A DNA stretch of 42,195 nucleotides from an uncultured Propionibacteriaceae bacterium (GCA_938046585.1 CALIWR010000032.1:1-42195); one strand, 5' to 3'; positions 23,852 to 32,734 are shown, counted from the stretch's first letter. Notes: a model not told the origin generated them from the sequence alone. Translations and numbers: made by a program.

Positions 23852-25993
23852 CTAGCCGGTCTGAGTGGCTCGCTGCCCAGCCCGGATTGCGATCTGCGAC
23901 CAGGCCTCGTTGCTGAAGTCGTATGTGGGCGACGGCGTCCCGTACAGGTAGATCACCTTGGTGCCCACGGTGAGCACACCAACCCGGTACAGAAGGAAGG
24001 CGGTGGAGCTGGTGTCCTGACGGACGGTCCGCCAGAAACCTGAGATCTTCACGCCGGCCGCGCCGGTGGCGTCGATTGTCCCGGTGTCGCCGAGCTTGGC
24101 TATGGAACCCGGCCGGTTCGGGCAACCGTTGATGTTCTGACCGACCTGCGTGGTGAAGGCCTGGGCCGCCTCGGCTGACGGGAATTCCAGCGTCACCTCG
24201 TCGACCCCGAAGGTCTGCGGCGCCTTGGGATCCTCCTGCATCAGGTAGGTGCGCTGCTTGCGACTGGTGGGGCCCGCCACATCGGCCAACTTCAGGTTCT
24301 CGCAGCCGCTGCCGGCGATGTTGATATTGGCAGTCGGCTCGTTAGCCTGCCAGCGGCCCACCCCGGCAGTGATCCGGGGCAGATCGGCCATCGTCAGCCA
24401 GCCCGCGATACCGCCCGACGGGGGCGGGCCGACCTCGGCCGACGGGGTAGTCGGACAGGCGCCGCCGGATCGCGGACACTGTCGTGCTAGCGCCGCCTGG
24501 GCCGCCGCCGCGATCTGGTCATAGCTGATCGGCGCAGTCGGTTGGTGGATGTCGTAGGTGTCGATCACCTTGCCGGTACGGGCCAGGATCACGGTGTGGT
24601 AGATCGGATTACTGTCCTGCAAAACGGCGGTGATCGCCACCGCCTCATCGCCCAGGCCGTTCACCCGAGCACCGTGCAGCAGATACACCGGGACGTTGGA
24701 ACACTGGCCCATCTGGTTCTGGCGCAACGAGTACACCTGGGTCGCGTCAGCATCCGAACCGAATCCTTCCGCCCGGTGCAGGGCCACGGTGGTCCCGGCA
24801 TTCACCTCCCGCTGCATGGCGGTCTGGGCGATCGGCTGGTTAGTGCTGGTCGTGACACACAGAGGCAGCGTGGTGGAAGTGGTGATCGTGGTCTCGGTCG
24901 TGGGATCTGACCAGCCGGAGGCCACCTTCTCCAGGTCCGCGGTCGTGACCAGGTCCGCCTCGGTGAGCAGAGCGGACGACAATGACGACGAGGGCGAGGC
25001 ACCGGCGGTCCCGCCGAGGACCCGGACCAAGGCCACGGCGCCGACCCCGAGCGCGACCACCACAGCCAAGGCCATTAGGGCCAGCCGCAGCGGAAACCGC
25101 CGCTTGGTCGACCCCGCTGGCGGGGCGCTCGAACCGCCACCGGGATTCAAGGACGGCCATGTTGGACCGGCGTCGTCATCGTGGACCCGTCGGGCCGGGC
25201 CAAGCCGCGGCGAGACCCCGGCGGCCCGCTCCCGGCGTAGCCGGTCAGCCAGGCTCTCGCCCGCAGGCGCAGGCTGGGCCGTGGCGAGCCCGGAGGCCGC
25301 TGCCTGCGCGAAATCGGGGGAGAAGGTCTCGGTATCGTCGGCTGGGCGGACGAAAGCCTGATGTTCCTGGGGGATGCCGCCGCCGGTGACCTCGATCGGG
25401 TCGGGCGCCTGGCCGGTCAGCGGTGGTGGTACGGCTGCCGCTGGCAGCGGCGCGTCCTGCCAGTCATCGGTGGCCCGGGTGCCTGGGGCAGGCGAGGCCT
25501 GACGCCGACTCTGCTCGCGGGCCAACAACGCGTCGCGGCGTTCCTCCGGGGCCGGGGCCGGCGTTGTCGGCAGGGCTGGCGCCTCCCGGCGCCGCTTCTC
25601 GGACATGTTCGCCGGCTCGACGGCGCGGGCCGCGCCCGGGACCGGGTCGATTGTCACCGGCCGCCACGAAGCTGGCGGCGTGGTCCGTGAGGCCGGGTCC
25701 GGTTCGGGCGGCAGTCCACGAGCCGGGAAGCGGCGGCTCGGATCCGGGCGGGTCGGGTCAGGGCTGTGGTATTGCGGGCTTGCGGAATGCCTCACGTAGG
25801 CCAGCGACGACAGCCGAGATGCCGCCTCCTGGGCATAGCCACCGCTGCGGGCCGCTGACCCGTCGTCGACATCATCGAGATCCCAATCCGGGGTCACCAG
25901 GCGTCGAGGGCGAGCCGATTCCGTGGGACGCCCACTCAGGGGGACGTCCTCGGCGGCGCGCCGCGCCCCGCGGGGTTTCCATTCCTGCGCCAT
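23852..25993 (-). CDS. Pro-rich membrane protein with PknH-like sensor domains
   Basis: 713 residues from ATG 25993, which has a strong Shine-Dalgarno (GGAGGTGAT); longer frames overlap perM. Residues 1-290 are a low-complexity Pro/Arg/Ala cytoplasmic region, a helix spans about 300-325 (LRLALMALAVVVALGVGAVAL), and the rest is outside. The outer part has two similar units, one from ALLTEADLVTTADLEKV and one from WLTMADLPRITAGVGRW, each with Cys pairs and a final strand block; this suits the PknH-like extracellular domain (tandem). There is no kinase domain. In gene order it takes the place of Rv0954, the membrane protein before perM. A sensor, adaptor or binding protein is plausible; the function is unknown. 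Confidence 0.68.
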   Translation of the reverse strand: MAQEWKPRGARRAAEDVPLSGRPTESARPRRLVTPDWDLDDVDDGSAARSGGYAQEAASRLSSLAYVRHSASPQYHSPDPTRPDPSRRFPARGLPPEPDPASRTTPPASWRPVTIDPVPGAARAVEPANMSEKRRREAPALPTTPAPAPEERRDALLAREQSRRQASPAPGTRATDDWQDAPLPAAAVPPPLTGQAPDPIEVTGGGIPQEHQAFVRPADDTETFSPDFAQAAASGLATAQPAPAGESLADRLRRERAAGVSPRLGPARRVHDDDAGPTWPSLNPGGGSSAPPAGSTKRRFPLRLALMALAVVVALGVGAVALVRVLGGTAGASPSSSLSSALLTEADLVTTADLEKVASGWSDPTTETTITTSTTLPLCVTTSTNQPIAQTAMQREVNAGTTVALHRAEGFGSDADATQVYSLRQNQMGQCSNVPVYLLHGARVNGLGDEAVAITAVLQDSNPIYHTVILARTGKVIDTYDIHQPTAPISYDQIAAAAQAALARQCPRSGGACPTTPSAEVGPPPSGGIAGWLTMADLPRITAGVGRWQANEPTANINIAGSGCENLKLADVAGPTSRKQRTYLMQEDPKAPQTFGVDEVTLEFPSAEAAQAFTTQVGQNINGCPNRPGSIAKLGDTGTIDATGAAGVKISGFWRTVRQDTSSTAFLLYRVGVLTVGTKVIYLYGTPSPTYDFSNEAWSQIAIRAGQRATQTG

Positions 25994-26111
25994 CTCGCCA
26001 TCACCTCCAATATGCTTATTCGGCCTGGTGCGCACGGGTTCAGCATGACAACAGTATCCGGCTTGGGCGTGTCCGTGCCTCAAGACCCGGCCCAGCCGCC
26101 AGGATGGCCCG

Positions 26112-27500
26112 ATGGCCAGGACTCGCGGAAGGCGTGAACGAGGCCCCCACGTCTCGCTCGCAGTACAGGGTGTCGCAGCCTCAGAACCGTCCGTCACCGA
26201 GGTCCGGGCGCCAGTGCTGCCATGGGCTGCGGCGGCGGTGCTGGGGGCATTGCTGTCGGCGCTGGCCTCTTGGCTAGTGATGGCAGCCCCGGTAGTGGTG
26301 GCCGCCGCCAGCGGACCCGCCCGATCCCTGGGCTCCGCCTTCGGTTTCGGTACCCAGCTGTGGCTGCTGGCGCATGGTGCTGGGGCCCGCGTCGGCGTCG
26401 CCACCATCACCTTGACCCCGTTAGGGCTGACCCTGATCATTGTGCTGGTCTGCAGCGGGGTCGCCGGCTTCGCTACCCGACAGGCCCAACTCGCCCAGCC
26501 TGACGACGATCTCCCGGCGGACGACCGGGGTCGCTGGGTGGCACGGATCACCCTGACCTTCGCCGGCTCCTACGCCTTGGTAGTGGGAGTGGCCTCGTTC
26601 CTGCTCACCGACCCAGGCCAGACCGCCCGGGCATTGTTCGGCGCGGCGCTGCTGGCCAGCCTCTCGAGCATGGTCGCTGCCTCCCGCCGGTTGGGGTGGC
26701 GGCCTTGGACATCGTGGCCGGTGTGGGCCCGCCGGGTGCCCCGCTCGATGGCCGCTGCGGTGCTAACCGTCCTGGTCGGGGCGAGCGCCGCGCTGACCGT
26801 CGCTTTGGTCCAGGGCCGGGGGCGGGTCTCGGCGCTGACTGCAGCTCTCGGCGCGGACCCGGCCGGCGCGGTGATCCTGCTCGGCGGGCAGCTGATGTAT
26901 CTACCGAACCTGGTCCTGTGGTCCGGGTCCTGGGTGATGGGGGCGGGAATCTCACTCGGCGACGGGTCGGTCGTGTCGCCGGCGGCCACCCAAGTCGGAC
27001 TGCTGCCCGCGATCCCAGTGCTGGGAGCCGTACCGGAAACCTCGGCCGGGCGCTGGGGGATGCTCGGCTGGTTGACAGTCGGCGTCCTCGCCGGCGCGGT
27101 CGCGGCCTGGGCCGGGATCGCTCCTCACCAGCGGCGCCGGATCGACGAGGCGGCGCTGGTCGGCAGCCTGAGCGGGGTCCTCGGCGGGGCCGCGTTGACA
27201 GCCCTAACCGCGTTGTCGAGGGGTGGTGTGGGAGTCACCCGGCTGGCTGAGCTAGGCCCGCGGATGCCGGAATTGTTCGTGCTGTCCTGCTCGCTGATGG
27301 GGATTTCGGGAATGGCGGCCGGCCTGACGATCGGCCTGCTCTCCCGCAGAACCCCTCCCCCGGAGGGCGACGAACCATCGAGCCAGCCACGGCCAAGACC
27401 TGAGACGGCATCAGCGGATGAGGCCCCGGAACAGGACGAATCGCCGGGCCGGCGGCCGGATCAGGAGGACGGCGACGACCGTACCGCCCCGGTAGGGTAG
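26112..27500 (+). CDS. perM: PerM-like cell division membrane protein (DUF6350)
   Basis: 462 residues with about nine to ten membrane helices (for example VLPWAAAAVLGALLSALASWLVMAAPVVVAAA) and a polar Pro/Glu-rich C-terminal tail (~400-462). The sequence LGSAFGFGTQLWLLAHGAG and LAALGADPAGAVILLGGQLMYLPNLVLWSGSWVMGAG-type segments fit the DUF6350 family, whose M. tuberculosis member PerM (Rv0955) stabilises the divisome protein FtsB. It sits directly before purN and purH as in mycobacteria. The gene diverges from the PknH-like gene. Confidence 0.82.
   Translation: MARTRGRRERGPHVSLAVQGVAASEPSVTEVRAPVLPWAAAAVLGALLSALASWLVMAAPVVVAAASGPARSLGSAFGFGTQLWLLAHGAGARVGVATITLTPLGLTLIIVLVCSGVAGFATRQAQLAQPDDDLPADDRGRWVARITLTFAGSYALVVGVASFLLTDPGQTARALFGAALLASLSSMVAASRRLGWRPWTSWPVWARRVPRSMAAAVLTVLVGASAALTVALVQGRGRVSALTAALGADPAGAVILLGGQLMYLPNLVLWSGSWVMGAGISLGDGSVVSPAATQVGLLPAIPVLGAVPETSAGRWGMLGWLTVGVLAGAVAAWAGIAPHQRRRIDEAALVGSLSGVLGGAALTALTALSRGGVGVTRLAELGPRMPELFVLSCSLMGISGMAAGLTIGLLSRRTPPPEGDEPSSQPRPRPETASADEAPEQDESPGRRPDQEDGDDRTAPVG
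27493..27498 (+). promoter_or_regulatory. -10 box of leaderless purN, inside the perM stop
   Basis: TAGGGT ends six bases before GTG 27505 and overlaps the last codon and stop of perM. No Shine-Dalgarno is present before the GTG. purN can therefore be started independently of perM. Confidence 0.45.
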
Positions 27501-27504
27501 GCCC

Positions 27505-28095
27505 GTGCAGTCGAGCCCGCCATTGTCCGTCGTGGTGCTGGTGTCGGGCTCGGGGACTTTGCTGCAGGCAGTGCTGGACGAGGTCGCGGCCGCAACATTG
27601 CCGGTGCAGGTTCGGGCAGTCGGCTCTGACCGGTATCGCGGGTACGGGCTGGAACGGGCCCGGCAGGCCGGGATCGAAACCTTCGTAGTGCCGCTGCGCC
27701 GCGGCGTTGATCGGGCCGCCTGGGACATCGAATTCACCGAACAGGTGAGCCGATACCAGCCTGACCTGGTGGTCGGCGCCGGCTTTATGCGACTAGTCGG
27801 GCCGGCCTTCCTGGCCCGATTTCCAGACCGGATGATCAACACCCACCCGGCGCTGCTGCCAGCCTTCCCCGGGGCGCACGGGGTCCGCGACGCCCTCGCC
27901 TACGGGGTGAAAATCACCGGCTGCACGGTGTTCTGGGTCGACGCCGGGATCGACACCGGGCGGATCATCGCCCAGGAGCCGGTTCGAGTCGACCCTGACG
28001 ACACCGAGGACCGCCTCCATGAGCGGATCAAAGTCGTCGAACGTCGACTGCTGGTTGACGTCCTGCGCCGACTCGCCACCGAAAGGACCCCATGA
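27505..28095 (+). CDS. purN: Phosphoribosylglycinamide formyltransferase
   Basis: 196 residues from GTG 27505. It shows the substrate loop LVSGSGTLLQAVLDE, the formyl-transfer motif INTHPALLPAFPGAHGVRDAL (catalytic Asn and His) and GVKITGCTVFWVDAGIDTGRII (catalytic Asp near residue 144). The enzyme adds the formyl group of 10-formyl-tetrahydrofolate to GAR in purine synthesis. The stop overlaps the start of purH (ATGA). Confidence 0.94.
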   Translation: MQSSPPLSVVVLVSGSGTLLQAVLDEVAAATLPVQVRAVGSDRYRGYGLERARQAGIETFVVPLRRGVDRAAWDIEFTEQVSRYQPDLVVGAGFMRLVGPAFLARFPDRMINTHPALLPAFPGAHGVRDALAYGVKITGCTVFWVDAGIDTGRIIAQEPVRVDPDDTEDRLHERIKVVERRLLVDVLRRLATERTP

Positions 28096-29633
28096 CCGAT
28101 CAGATCCCGATCCGCCGGGCCCTGGTGTCGGTGTCTGACAAGACCGGCCTGGCTGAGCTCGGCGCAGCCCTCGCCGCCCACCAGGTGAGCGTGGTCTCGA
28201 CCGGGAACACTGCCGAACTGCTCCGCGCGACCGGCGCCCAGGTCACCGAGGTGGCTGACCTGACTGGTTTCCCGGAATGCCTGGACGGGCGGGTGAAGAC
28301 CCTGCACCCTGCGGTCCACGCCGCGATCCTCGCCGACCGGCGACGGCAAACCCACCTTGACCAGCTCGGCGAGCTCGGGATCGACCCCTTCGACCTGGTC
28401 GTGAGCAACCTGTACCCGTTCACCCAGACCGTCGCCAGCGGCGCTGACGTAGACGCCTGCGTCGAGCAGATCGACATCGGCGGGCCGGCGATGGTTCGGG
28501 CCGCCGCCAAAAACCATCCCAGCGTGGCGATCATCACCTCGACCGACCAGTACCCCGAGCTGCTGGTGGCGCTAGCTGCCGGGGGATTCACGCTGGCCCA
28601 GCGGCGCCGACTGGCGGTAGCGGCGCTACGGCATACCGCCGCGTACGACGTCGCGGTGGCGAACTGGATGGGCTCGGCGTTGGTAGATCCGGAGCCGCTG
28701 CCCGCCTGGTACGGCGCCACGTACACCAAGGTGCATGACCTGAGGTACGGGGAAAATGCCCACCAGCCGGCCGCGCAGTACCAGGCCGGGGGCGACCTGG
28801 CGTCGGTCCGCCAGCTTCACGGCAGGCAGATGAGCTTCACCAACCACCTGGACGCCCAGGCCGCGTACCGGGCGGTGTCCGACTTCACCGAACCGGCGGT
28901 GGCGATCGTCAAACACACCAATCCGTGCGGGATCGCGCTCGGCGTCGACATCGCCGAGGCCCACCGCAGAGCCCACGCCTGTGACCCGGTTTCGGCCTTT
29001 GGCGCGGTGATCGCCGCTAACCGGCCGGTCAGCCTGGCCCTGGCCGAACAGATCGCACAGATCTTCACCGAGGTGGTGATCGCCCCCGGCTACCAGCCAG
29101 GAGCGGTGGAGACCCTGGCCCGCAGGAAGAACATCCGACTCCTGGTGGCCCCGGCCGGCGCGGGCATCGTCTTGGAACAGCGCCAGATCTGGGGTGGGCT
29201 GCTGCTGCAACAGCCGGACCGGCTGGATACGGTCGGTGACGACCCCGCCAGCTGGCGACTCCAGGCCGGCGAACCGGTCAATGCCTCAACCCTGGCCGAT
29301 CTGGGTTTCGCCTGGCGAGCCTGCCGGGCGGTGAAGTCGAACGCGATCCTGCTGGCTCGCGACGCCGCCTCGGTGGGGATTGGTATGGGCCAGGTAAACC
29401 GGGTCGACTCCTGCCGCTTGGCGGTGCAGCGGGCCGGCGACCGGGCGGCCGGGACGGTCGCCGCATCTGACGCCTTCTTCCCGTTCGCCGACGGACCCCA
29501 GATCCTGATCGAGGCCGGCGTGACCGCGATCGTCGAACCGGGCGGCTCGGTACGTGACGACGAGACCATCGCTGCCTGCCGCGCCGCCGGAGTCAGCCTG
29601 TACTTCACCGGCACCCGCCACTTCTGCCACTAG
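28092..29633 (+). CDS. purH: Bifunctional AICAR formyltransferase / IMP cyclohydrolase
   Basis: 513 residues, a typical length. The N-terminal IMP cyclohydrolase (about 1-195) has VSDKTGLAELGAAL, STGNTAELLRATG, GRVKTLHPAVHAAIL and GGPAMVRAAAKNH. The formyltransferase half has DLRYGENAHQPAA, the KHTNPCGIALG catalytic stretch (Lys-His) and the end SDAFFPFADG ... VEPGGSVRDDETIAAC. It performs the last two steps to IMP and shares its cofactor with purN and folD, the next gene; the grouping links purine and one-carbon supply. Confidence 0.96.
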   Translation: MTDQIPIRRALVSVSDKTGLAELGAALAAHQVSVVSTGNTAELLRATGAQVTEVADLTGFPECLDGRVKTLHPAVHAAILADRRRQTHLDQLGELGIDPFDLVVSNLYPFTQTVASGADVDACVEQIDIGGPAMVRAAAKNHPSVAIITSTDQYPELLVALAAGGFTLAQRRRLAVAALRHTAAYDVAVANWMGSALVDPEPLPAWYGATYTKVHDLRYGENAHQPAAQYQAGGDLASVRQLHGRQMSFTNHLDAQAAYRAVSDFTEPAVAIVKHTNPCGIALGVDIAEAHRRAHACDPVSAFGAVIAANRPVSLALAEQIAQIFTEVVIAPGYQPGAVETLARRKNIRLLVAPAGAGIVLEQRQIWGGLLLQQPDRLDTVGDDPASWRLQAGEPVNASTLADLGFAWRACRAVKSNAILLARDAASVGIGMGQVNRVDSCRLAVQRAGDRAAGTVAASDAFFPFADGPQILIEAGVTAIVEPGGSVRDDETIAACRAAGVSLYFTGTRHFCH

Positions 29634-29641
29634 GAGCCCTC

Positions 29642-30490
29642 ATGACCGCCGTACTGCTCGATGGGCGGGCCGCCGCCCGCGCCATCAAAGCCGACCTCGC
29701 CACCCGGGTCGCAGCCCTGAGGCAGCGGGGCATCAGCTGCGGCCTGGGCACGGTCCTGGTCGGCGACGACCCGGGATCGCAGGCGTACGTCGCCGGCAAG
29801 CACCGCGACTGTGCCCAGGTCGGGATCGAGTCGATCCGGGTCGATCTGCCGGCCGACACCAGCCCGCAGCGGCTGGCTGAGGAGGTGAGCCGGCTCAACG
29901 CCGACCCTCGCTGTACCGGCTATATCGTGCAGCTGCCGCTGCCCGGGCACCTCGACGACACCTGGGCGTTGAGCCTGGTGGACCCGGACAAGGACGCCGA
30001 CGGCTTGCACCCGGTGAACCTGGGCCGGCTGGTGCTACAGCTGCCGGCGCCGCTGCCCTGTACCCCGCGCGGGGTGGTGGAGCTGTTACGTCGTCACCAG
30101 GTGCCGCTGGCCGGGGCACATGTGGTCGTCGTCGGGCGGGGCACCACGGTCGGTCGGCCGCTGGGCCTGCTGTTGACCCGGCGCGGCGAGAACGCCACCG
30201 TGACCCTGTGCCACACCGGTACCCGGGACCTGGCCTCGTACACCCGCCAGGGCGACATCGTGGTGGCGGCGGCCGGGCGGCCCGGGCTGATTACCGCTGA
30301 GATGCTGAAACCGGGGGTGGTGGCCGTCGACGTCGGCATCACCCGTACCGAGGCCGGCCTAGCTGGGGATCTGCACCCGTCGGTACGGGAAGTCGCTTCC
30401 CATCTGGCGCCGGTGCCGGGCGGGGTAGGGCCGATGACCCGGGCGATGCTGCTCAGCAACGTGGTTGAACGGGCCGAGGCCGGGCTGTGA
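29642..30490 (+). CDS. folD: Methylenetetrahydrofolate dehydrogenase / cyclohydrolase
   Basis: 282 residues. Signatures: AYVAGKHRDCAQVGIES (catalytic Lys), GYIVQLPLPGHLD, DGLHPVNLGRL, PCTPRGVVELL, the NADP loop VVGRGTTVGRPLGLLL and the end PVPGGVGPMTRAMLLSN. It makes the 10-formyl-tetrahydrofolate used by PurN and PurH. It follows purH by eight bases and overlaps the DUF3017 gene by GTGA, so it belongs to the same operon. Confidence 0.95.
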   Translation: MTAVLLDGRAAARAIKADLATRVAALRQRGISCGLGTVLVGDDPGSQAYVAGKHRDCAQVGIESIRVDLPADTSPQRLAEEVSRLNADPRCTGYIVQLPLPGHLDDTWALSLVDPDKDADGLHPVNLGRLVLQLPAPLPCTPRGVVELLRRHQVPLAGAHVVVVGRGTTVGRPLGLLLTRRGENATVTLCHTGTRDLASYTRQGDIVVAAAGRPGLITAEMLKPGVVAVDVGITRTEAGLAGDLHPSVREVASHLAPVPGGVGPMTRAMLLSNVVERAEAGL

Positions 30491-30813
30491 GCGGACAACG
30501 ACTCCCGCTCGACGAGCGGCGCGGGCTGGCGGCGATGGCCCGCCGGCAGTGGGCCTGGTTCGTCACCGTGTCCGGATTCGGGCTGGGTGTGGTGTACGCG
30601 GCGCTGCCGCCGGGCCATTGGCGGCGTGGGAGCGCGATCATGGGTGTCGCCCTGCTACTCGGCGCGGTGCTGCGCTGGGTGCTGGGGAACCGGGCCGGGC
30701 TGCTCGCGGTCCGGTCGCGCCGGTTCGACGTGGCGTGGCTGCTGCTGGCGGGAACGGCGGTGCTGGTGCTGGCCTTCTGGGTGCCGGCGCTGCGCCCCTC
30801 GATCGACCGGTAG
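30487..30813 (+). CDS. DUF3017-family membrane protein
   Basis: 108 residues from GTG 30487, overlapping folD by four bases. Three membrane helices (about 21-40, 50-66, 82-101) are joined by short basic loops: WFVTVSGFGLGVVYAAL, SAIMGVALLLGAVLRWVL and FDVAWLLLAGTAVLVLAFWVP. The RRQWAW start and RRGSAIMG...RWVLGNRAGLLAVRSRRFD are typical of DUF3017. Association with folD is conserved in actinobacteria, but no function is known. Confidence 0.85.
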   Translation: MSGQRLPLDERRGLAAMARRQWAWFVTVSGFGLGVVYAALPPGHWRRGSAIMGVALLLGAVLRWVLGNRAGLLAVRSRRFDVAWLLLAGTAVLVLAFWVPALRPSIDR

Positions 30814-30817
30814 CAAC

Positions 30818-30847
30818 GAGGCCCCGCCCCCACCGGGGCGAGGCCTC
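30818..30847. terminator. Bidirectional terminator between DUF3017 and mdh
   Basis: GAGGCC and CGCCCC (30818-30830) pair with GGGGCG and GGCCTC (30835-30847) around a CACC loop, with a single C/A mismatch. It lies between two convergent genes. Confidence 0.78.
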
Positions 30848-30860
30848 GCCAGATACTGAC

Positions 30861-31850
30861 TCAGATCAGGCCGAGTTCGGTGACGGCCTTCTTCTCGTCC
30901 AACAGTTCGGCGACCGAGGCGTCGATCTTGGCACGGGAGAAGTCGTTGATCTCCAGCCCTGGCACGATCGTGTAGTCGCCGTTGCTGGTACGGCACGGGA
31001 ACGAGGAGATGATCCCCTCCGGGACTCCGTACGAGCCGTCAGACGGCACCGACATCGAGACCCAGCTGTCGGCGGGGGTGCCCAACAGCCAGTCGTGCAG
31101 GTGCTCGATGGTGGCATTCGCCGCCGACGCGGCCGAAGAAGAGCCCCGGGCCGCGATGATCGCCGCGCCGCGCTTGGCTACGGTCGGGATGAAGTCACCC
31201 TCGATCCAGGCCAGGTCATTGACCGCCTCGGCGGCGTTGCGGCCGTCGACCGTGGCGTTGAACAGGTCCGGGTACTGGGTGGAGCTGTGGTTGCCCCAGA
31301 TCGTGATGCCGCTGATCGAGGTCACCGCCACGCCAAGCTTCTTCGCCAACTGCGCGACCGCCCGGTTGTGGTCCAGGCGGGTCAGCGCGTTGAAACGCTC
31401 TCGCGGAATGTCGGGGGCGTTGCTCATCGCGATCAGCGCATTGGTGTTGGCCGGGTTGCCGGTGACCAGGACCCGGACATCATCGGCTGCGTGCTCGTTG
31501 AGCGCCTTGCCCTGGGCGGTGAAGATGGCCCCGTTGGCGCTGAGCAGATCACCGCGTTCCATGCCGGCAGTCCGGGGCCGGGCGCCCACCAGCAGCGCCG
31601 CGTTCACACCATCGAAGATGGTATTGGCATCGTCGCCGATCTCGACCTTGGACAGCAGCGGGAATGCGCAGTCGTCGAGTTCCATGACCACGCCTTCCAG
31701 CGCCTTCAGCGCCGGAGTGATTTCCAACAGCCGCAGCTCCACCGGCTGGTCGGGGCCGAGCAGAGCGCCGCTGGCGATTCGGAACAGCAGGGAATAGCAG
31801 ATCTGTCCAGCGGCACCGGTGACCGCGACCTTGACAGGGGTAGTCGACAC
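30861..31850 (-). CDS. mdh: Malate dehydrogenase
   Basis: 329 residues from GTG 31850, with AGGAG upstream. It has the NAD loop VAVTGAAGQICYSLLFRIASG, GARPRTAGMERGDLL (substrate Arg pair), VTGNPANTNALIAM, the RLDHNRAVAQLA stretch and the active-site His in TIWGNHSSTQYPDLFNA. The pattern is that of the cytosolic-type / actinobacterial NAD-malate dehydrogenase. It converts malate and oxaloacetate. Transcribed toward the folate operon and ended by the shared hairpin. Confidence 0.95.
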   Translation of the reverse strand: MSTTPVKVAVTGAAGQICYSLLFRIASGALLGPDQPVELRLLEITPALKALEGVVMELDDCAFPLLSKVEIGDDANTIFDGVNAALLVGARPRTAGMERGDLLSANGAIFTAQGKALNEHAADDVRVLVTGNPANTNALIAMSNAPDIPRERFNALTRLDHNRAVAQLAKKLGVAVTSISGITIWGNHSSTQYPDLFNATVDGRNAAEAVNDLAWIEGDFIPTVAKRGAAIIAARGSSSAASAANATIEHLHDWLLGTPADSWVSMSVPSDGSYGVPEGIISSFPCRTSNGDYTIVPGLEINDFSRAKIDASVAELLDEKKAVTELGLI

Positions 31851-31882
31851 GTTTCGTCTCCTTCTCGAGGCCTTCGTGGTGG

Positions 31883-31888
31883 AGGCTA
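31883..31888 (-). promoter_or_regulatory. Possible -10 of mdh
   Basis: On the minus strand TGATAGCCT gives a TAGCCT -10 box with a TGA element just before it, about 33 bases upstream of the GTG. No clear -35 was seen. Confidence 0.3.
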
Positions 31889-31947
31889 TCAGCGCCGCCG
31901 CAGTCGCGAGGCCGCTGCGCCGAATCAGCCGCCCAGCAGCAGCGAGT

Positions 31948-31953
31948 TAGGCT
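31948..31953 (+). promoter_or_regulatory. -10 box of a leaderless phosphatase gene
   Basis: TAGGCT ends six bases before ATG 31960 and no Shine-Dalgarno is present between them. Confidence 0.45.
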
Positions 31954-31959
31954 CGCAGG

Positions 31960-32556
31960 ATGCGCCTCATCCTGATCCGGCATGGCCAGACTCAGTCCAA
32001 CATCGACCGGCTGCTCGACACCGGATATCCGGGCGCGCCGCTCACCCCGCAGGGGCAGGCGCAGGCCCAGTCCCTGGTGGCCCGGCTGGCTGACGAGCCG
32101 ATCCAGGCCGTGTACGCCTCAGACCTGCTGCGGGCGCAGCAGACCGCCGCCCCGCTGGCGGCGCAGCGCGGGCTGCCGGTCCACAGCCACCCGGGGCTAC
32201 GGGAGATCTATGCCGGGGTGGACGACATGGCAGCGGACTGGCGCCCGTATGTGGCGGTGCTGGATTCCTGGGGTGACACGCCGGACAACTGCCTGCCGGG
32301 CGGGGAGAACGCCATCCACTTCTTCGGCCGTTTCGATGCCGCCGTGGCCGAGATCGAGGCGACCGGGGTGGGCTGCGCGGCGCTGGTCAGCCACGGGGCC
32401 GCAATGTGGGTCTGGGCGAGCGTGCGCAGCGACAATCTCGACCCTGAGACGGTCCGAGATTGGCGGTTGGATAACACCGACGTGGTGGTGATGAGCCGTA
32501 CCGGGCAGGGCTGGGATCTGGTGCGCTGGGGTGATCTCAGCATCGACCCCTCCTGA
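31960..32556 (+). CDS. Histidine phosphatase family protein
   Basis: 198 residues. It opens with the RHG motif (LILIRHGQTQSNIDRLLDTG), where the His is the phospho-acceptor, and has PLTPQGQAQAQSLVARL, VYASDLLRAQQTAAPLA, LREIYAGVDD and the second catalytic His in ALVSHGAAMWVWA. This is the cofactor-dependent phosphoglycerate mutase-like superfamily, which contains mutases, phosphatases and small-molecule or cofactor phosphatases; the substrate cannot be read from the sequence. It diverges from mdh and is probably monocistronic because a new promoter and leader follow it. Confidence 0.85.
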   Translation: MRLILIRHGQTQSNIDRLLDTGYPGAPLTPQGQAQAQSLVARLADEPIQAVYASDLLRAQQTAAPLAAQRGLPVHSHPGLREIYAGVDDMAADWRPYVAVLDSWGDTPDNCLPGGENAIHFFGRFDAAVAEIEATGVGCAALVSHGAAMWVWASVRSDNLDPETVRDWRLDNTDVVVMSRTGQGWDLVRWGDLSIDPS

Positions 32557-32606
32557 CGATCAGAAGGGACGTGCACAGGGGTGATCTGTATCCCGGCAGC
32601 CGGCGG

Positions 32607-32637
32607 TTGTGGATTCTGTACCCGAGCCGCGTACGCT
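32607..32637 (+). promoter_or_regulatory. Candidate promoter of the cys-type leader
   Basis: TTGTGG (32607-32612) and TACGCT (32632-32637) are 19 bases apart, slightly long. Transcription from about 32644 would give a 5' region of roughly 175 bases before the transporter. Confidence 0.35.
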
Positions 32638-32671
32638 GGGGGTCTCGGATCTGATGTGGAAAGGACAGCTC

Positions 32672-32734
32672 GTGCTGCTGTGGCGGTGCCTGGTCGTAGA
32701 CCTGGTTCGCGCTGGCGTCGGCCGCTGTCGGTGA
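32672..32734 (+). CDS. Candidate cysteine-type leader peptide before the DAACS transporter
   Basis: A 20-codon ORF from GTG 32672 to TGA 32732-32734 with a strong Shine-Dalgarno (GGAAAGGA at 32658-32665). It starts MLLWRC and continues VVDLVRAGVGRCR, which fits the pattern R..VDL.R......C.. of the short 'putative leader peptides' annotated in front of sulfur-metabolism genes in Streptomyces and relatives. Two Cys codons (TGC 32687, TGT 32726) sit early and next to the end. The next gene is a possible cystine transporter and the downstream region can fold into competing hairpins. Good ribosome site, motif match and context agree. The motif comparison is from memory. Confidence 0.62.
   Translation: MLLWRCLVVDLVRAGVGRCR

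Noticed and set aside
25994..26551. N-terminal extension of the PknH-like protein
   Set aside because: The extension is the opposite strand of perM, and a strong Shine-Dalgarno supports the start at 25993.
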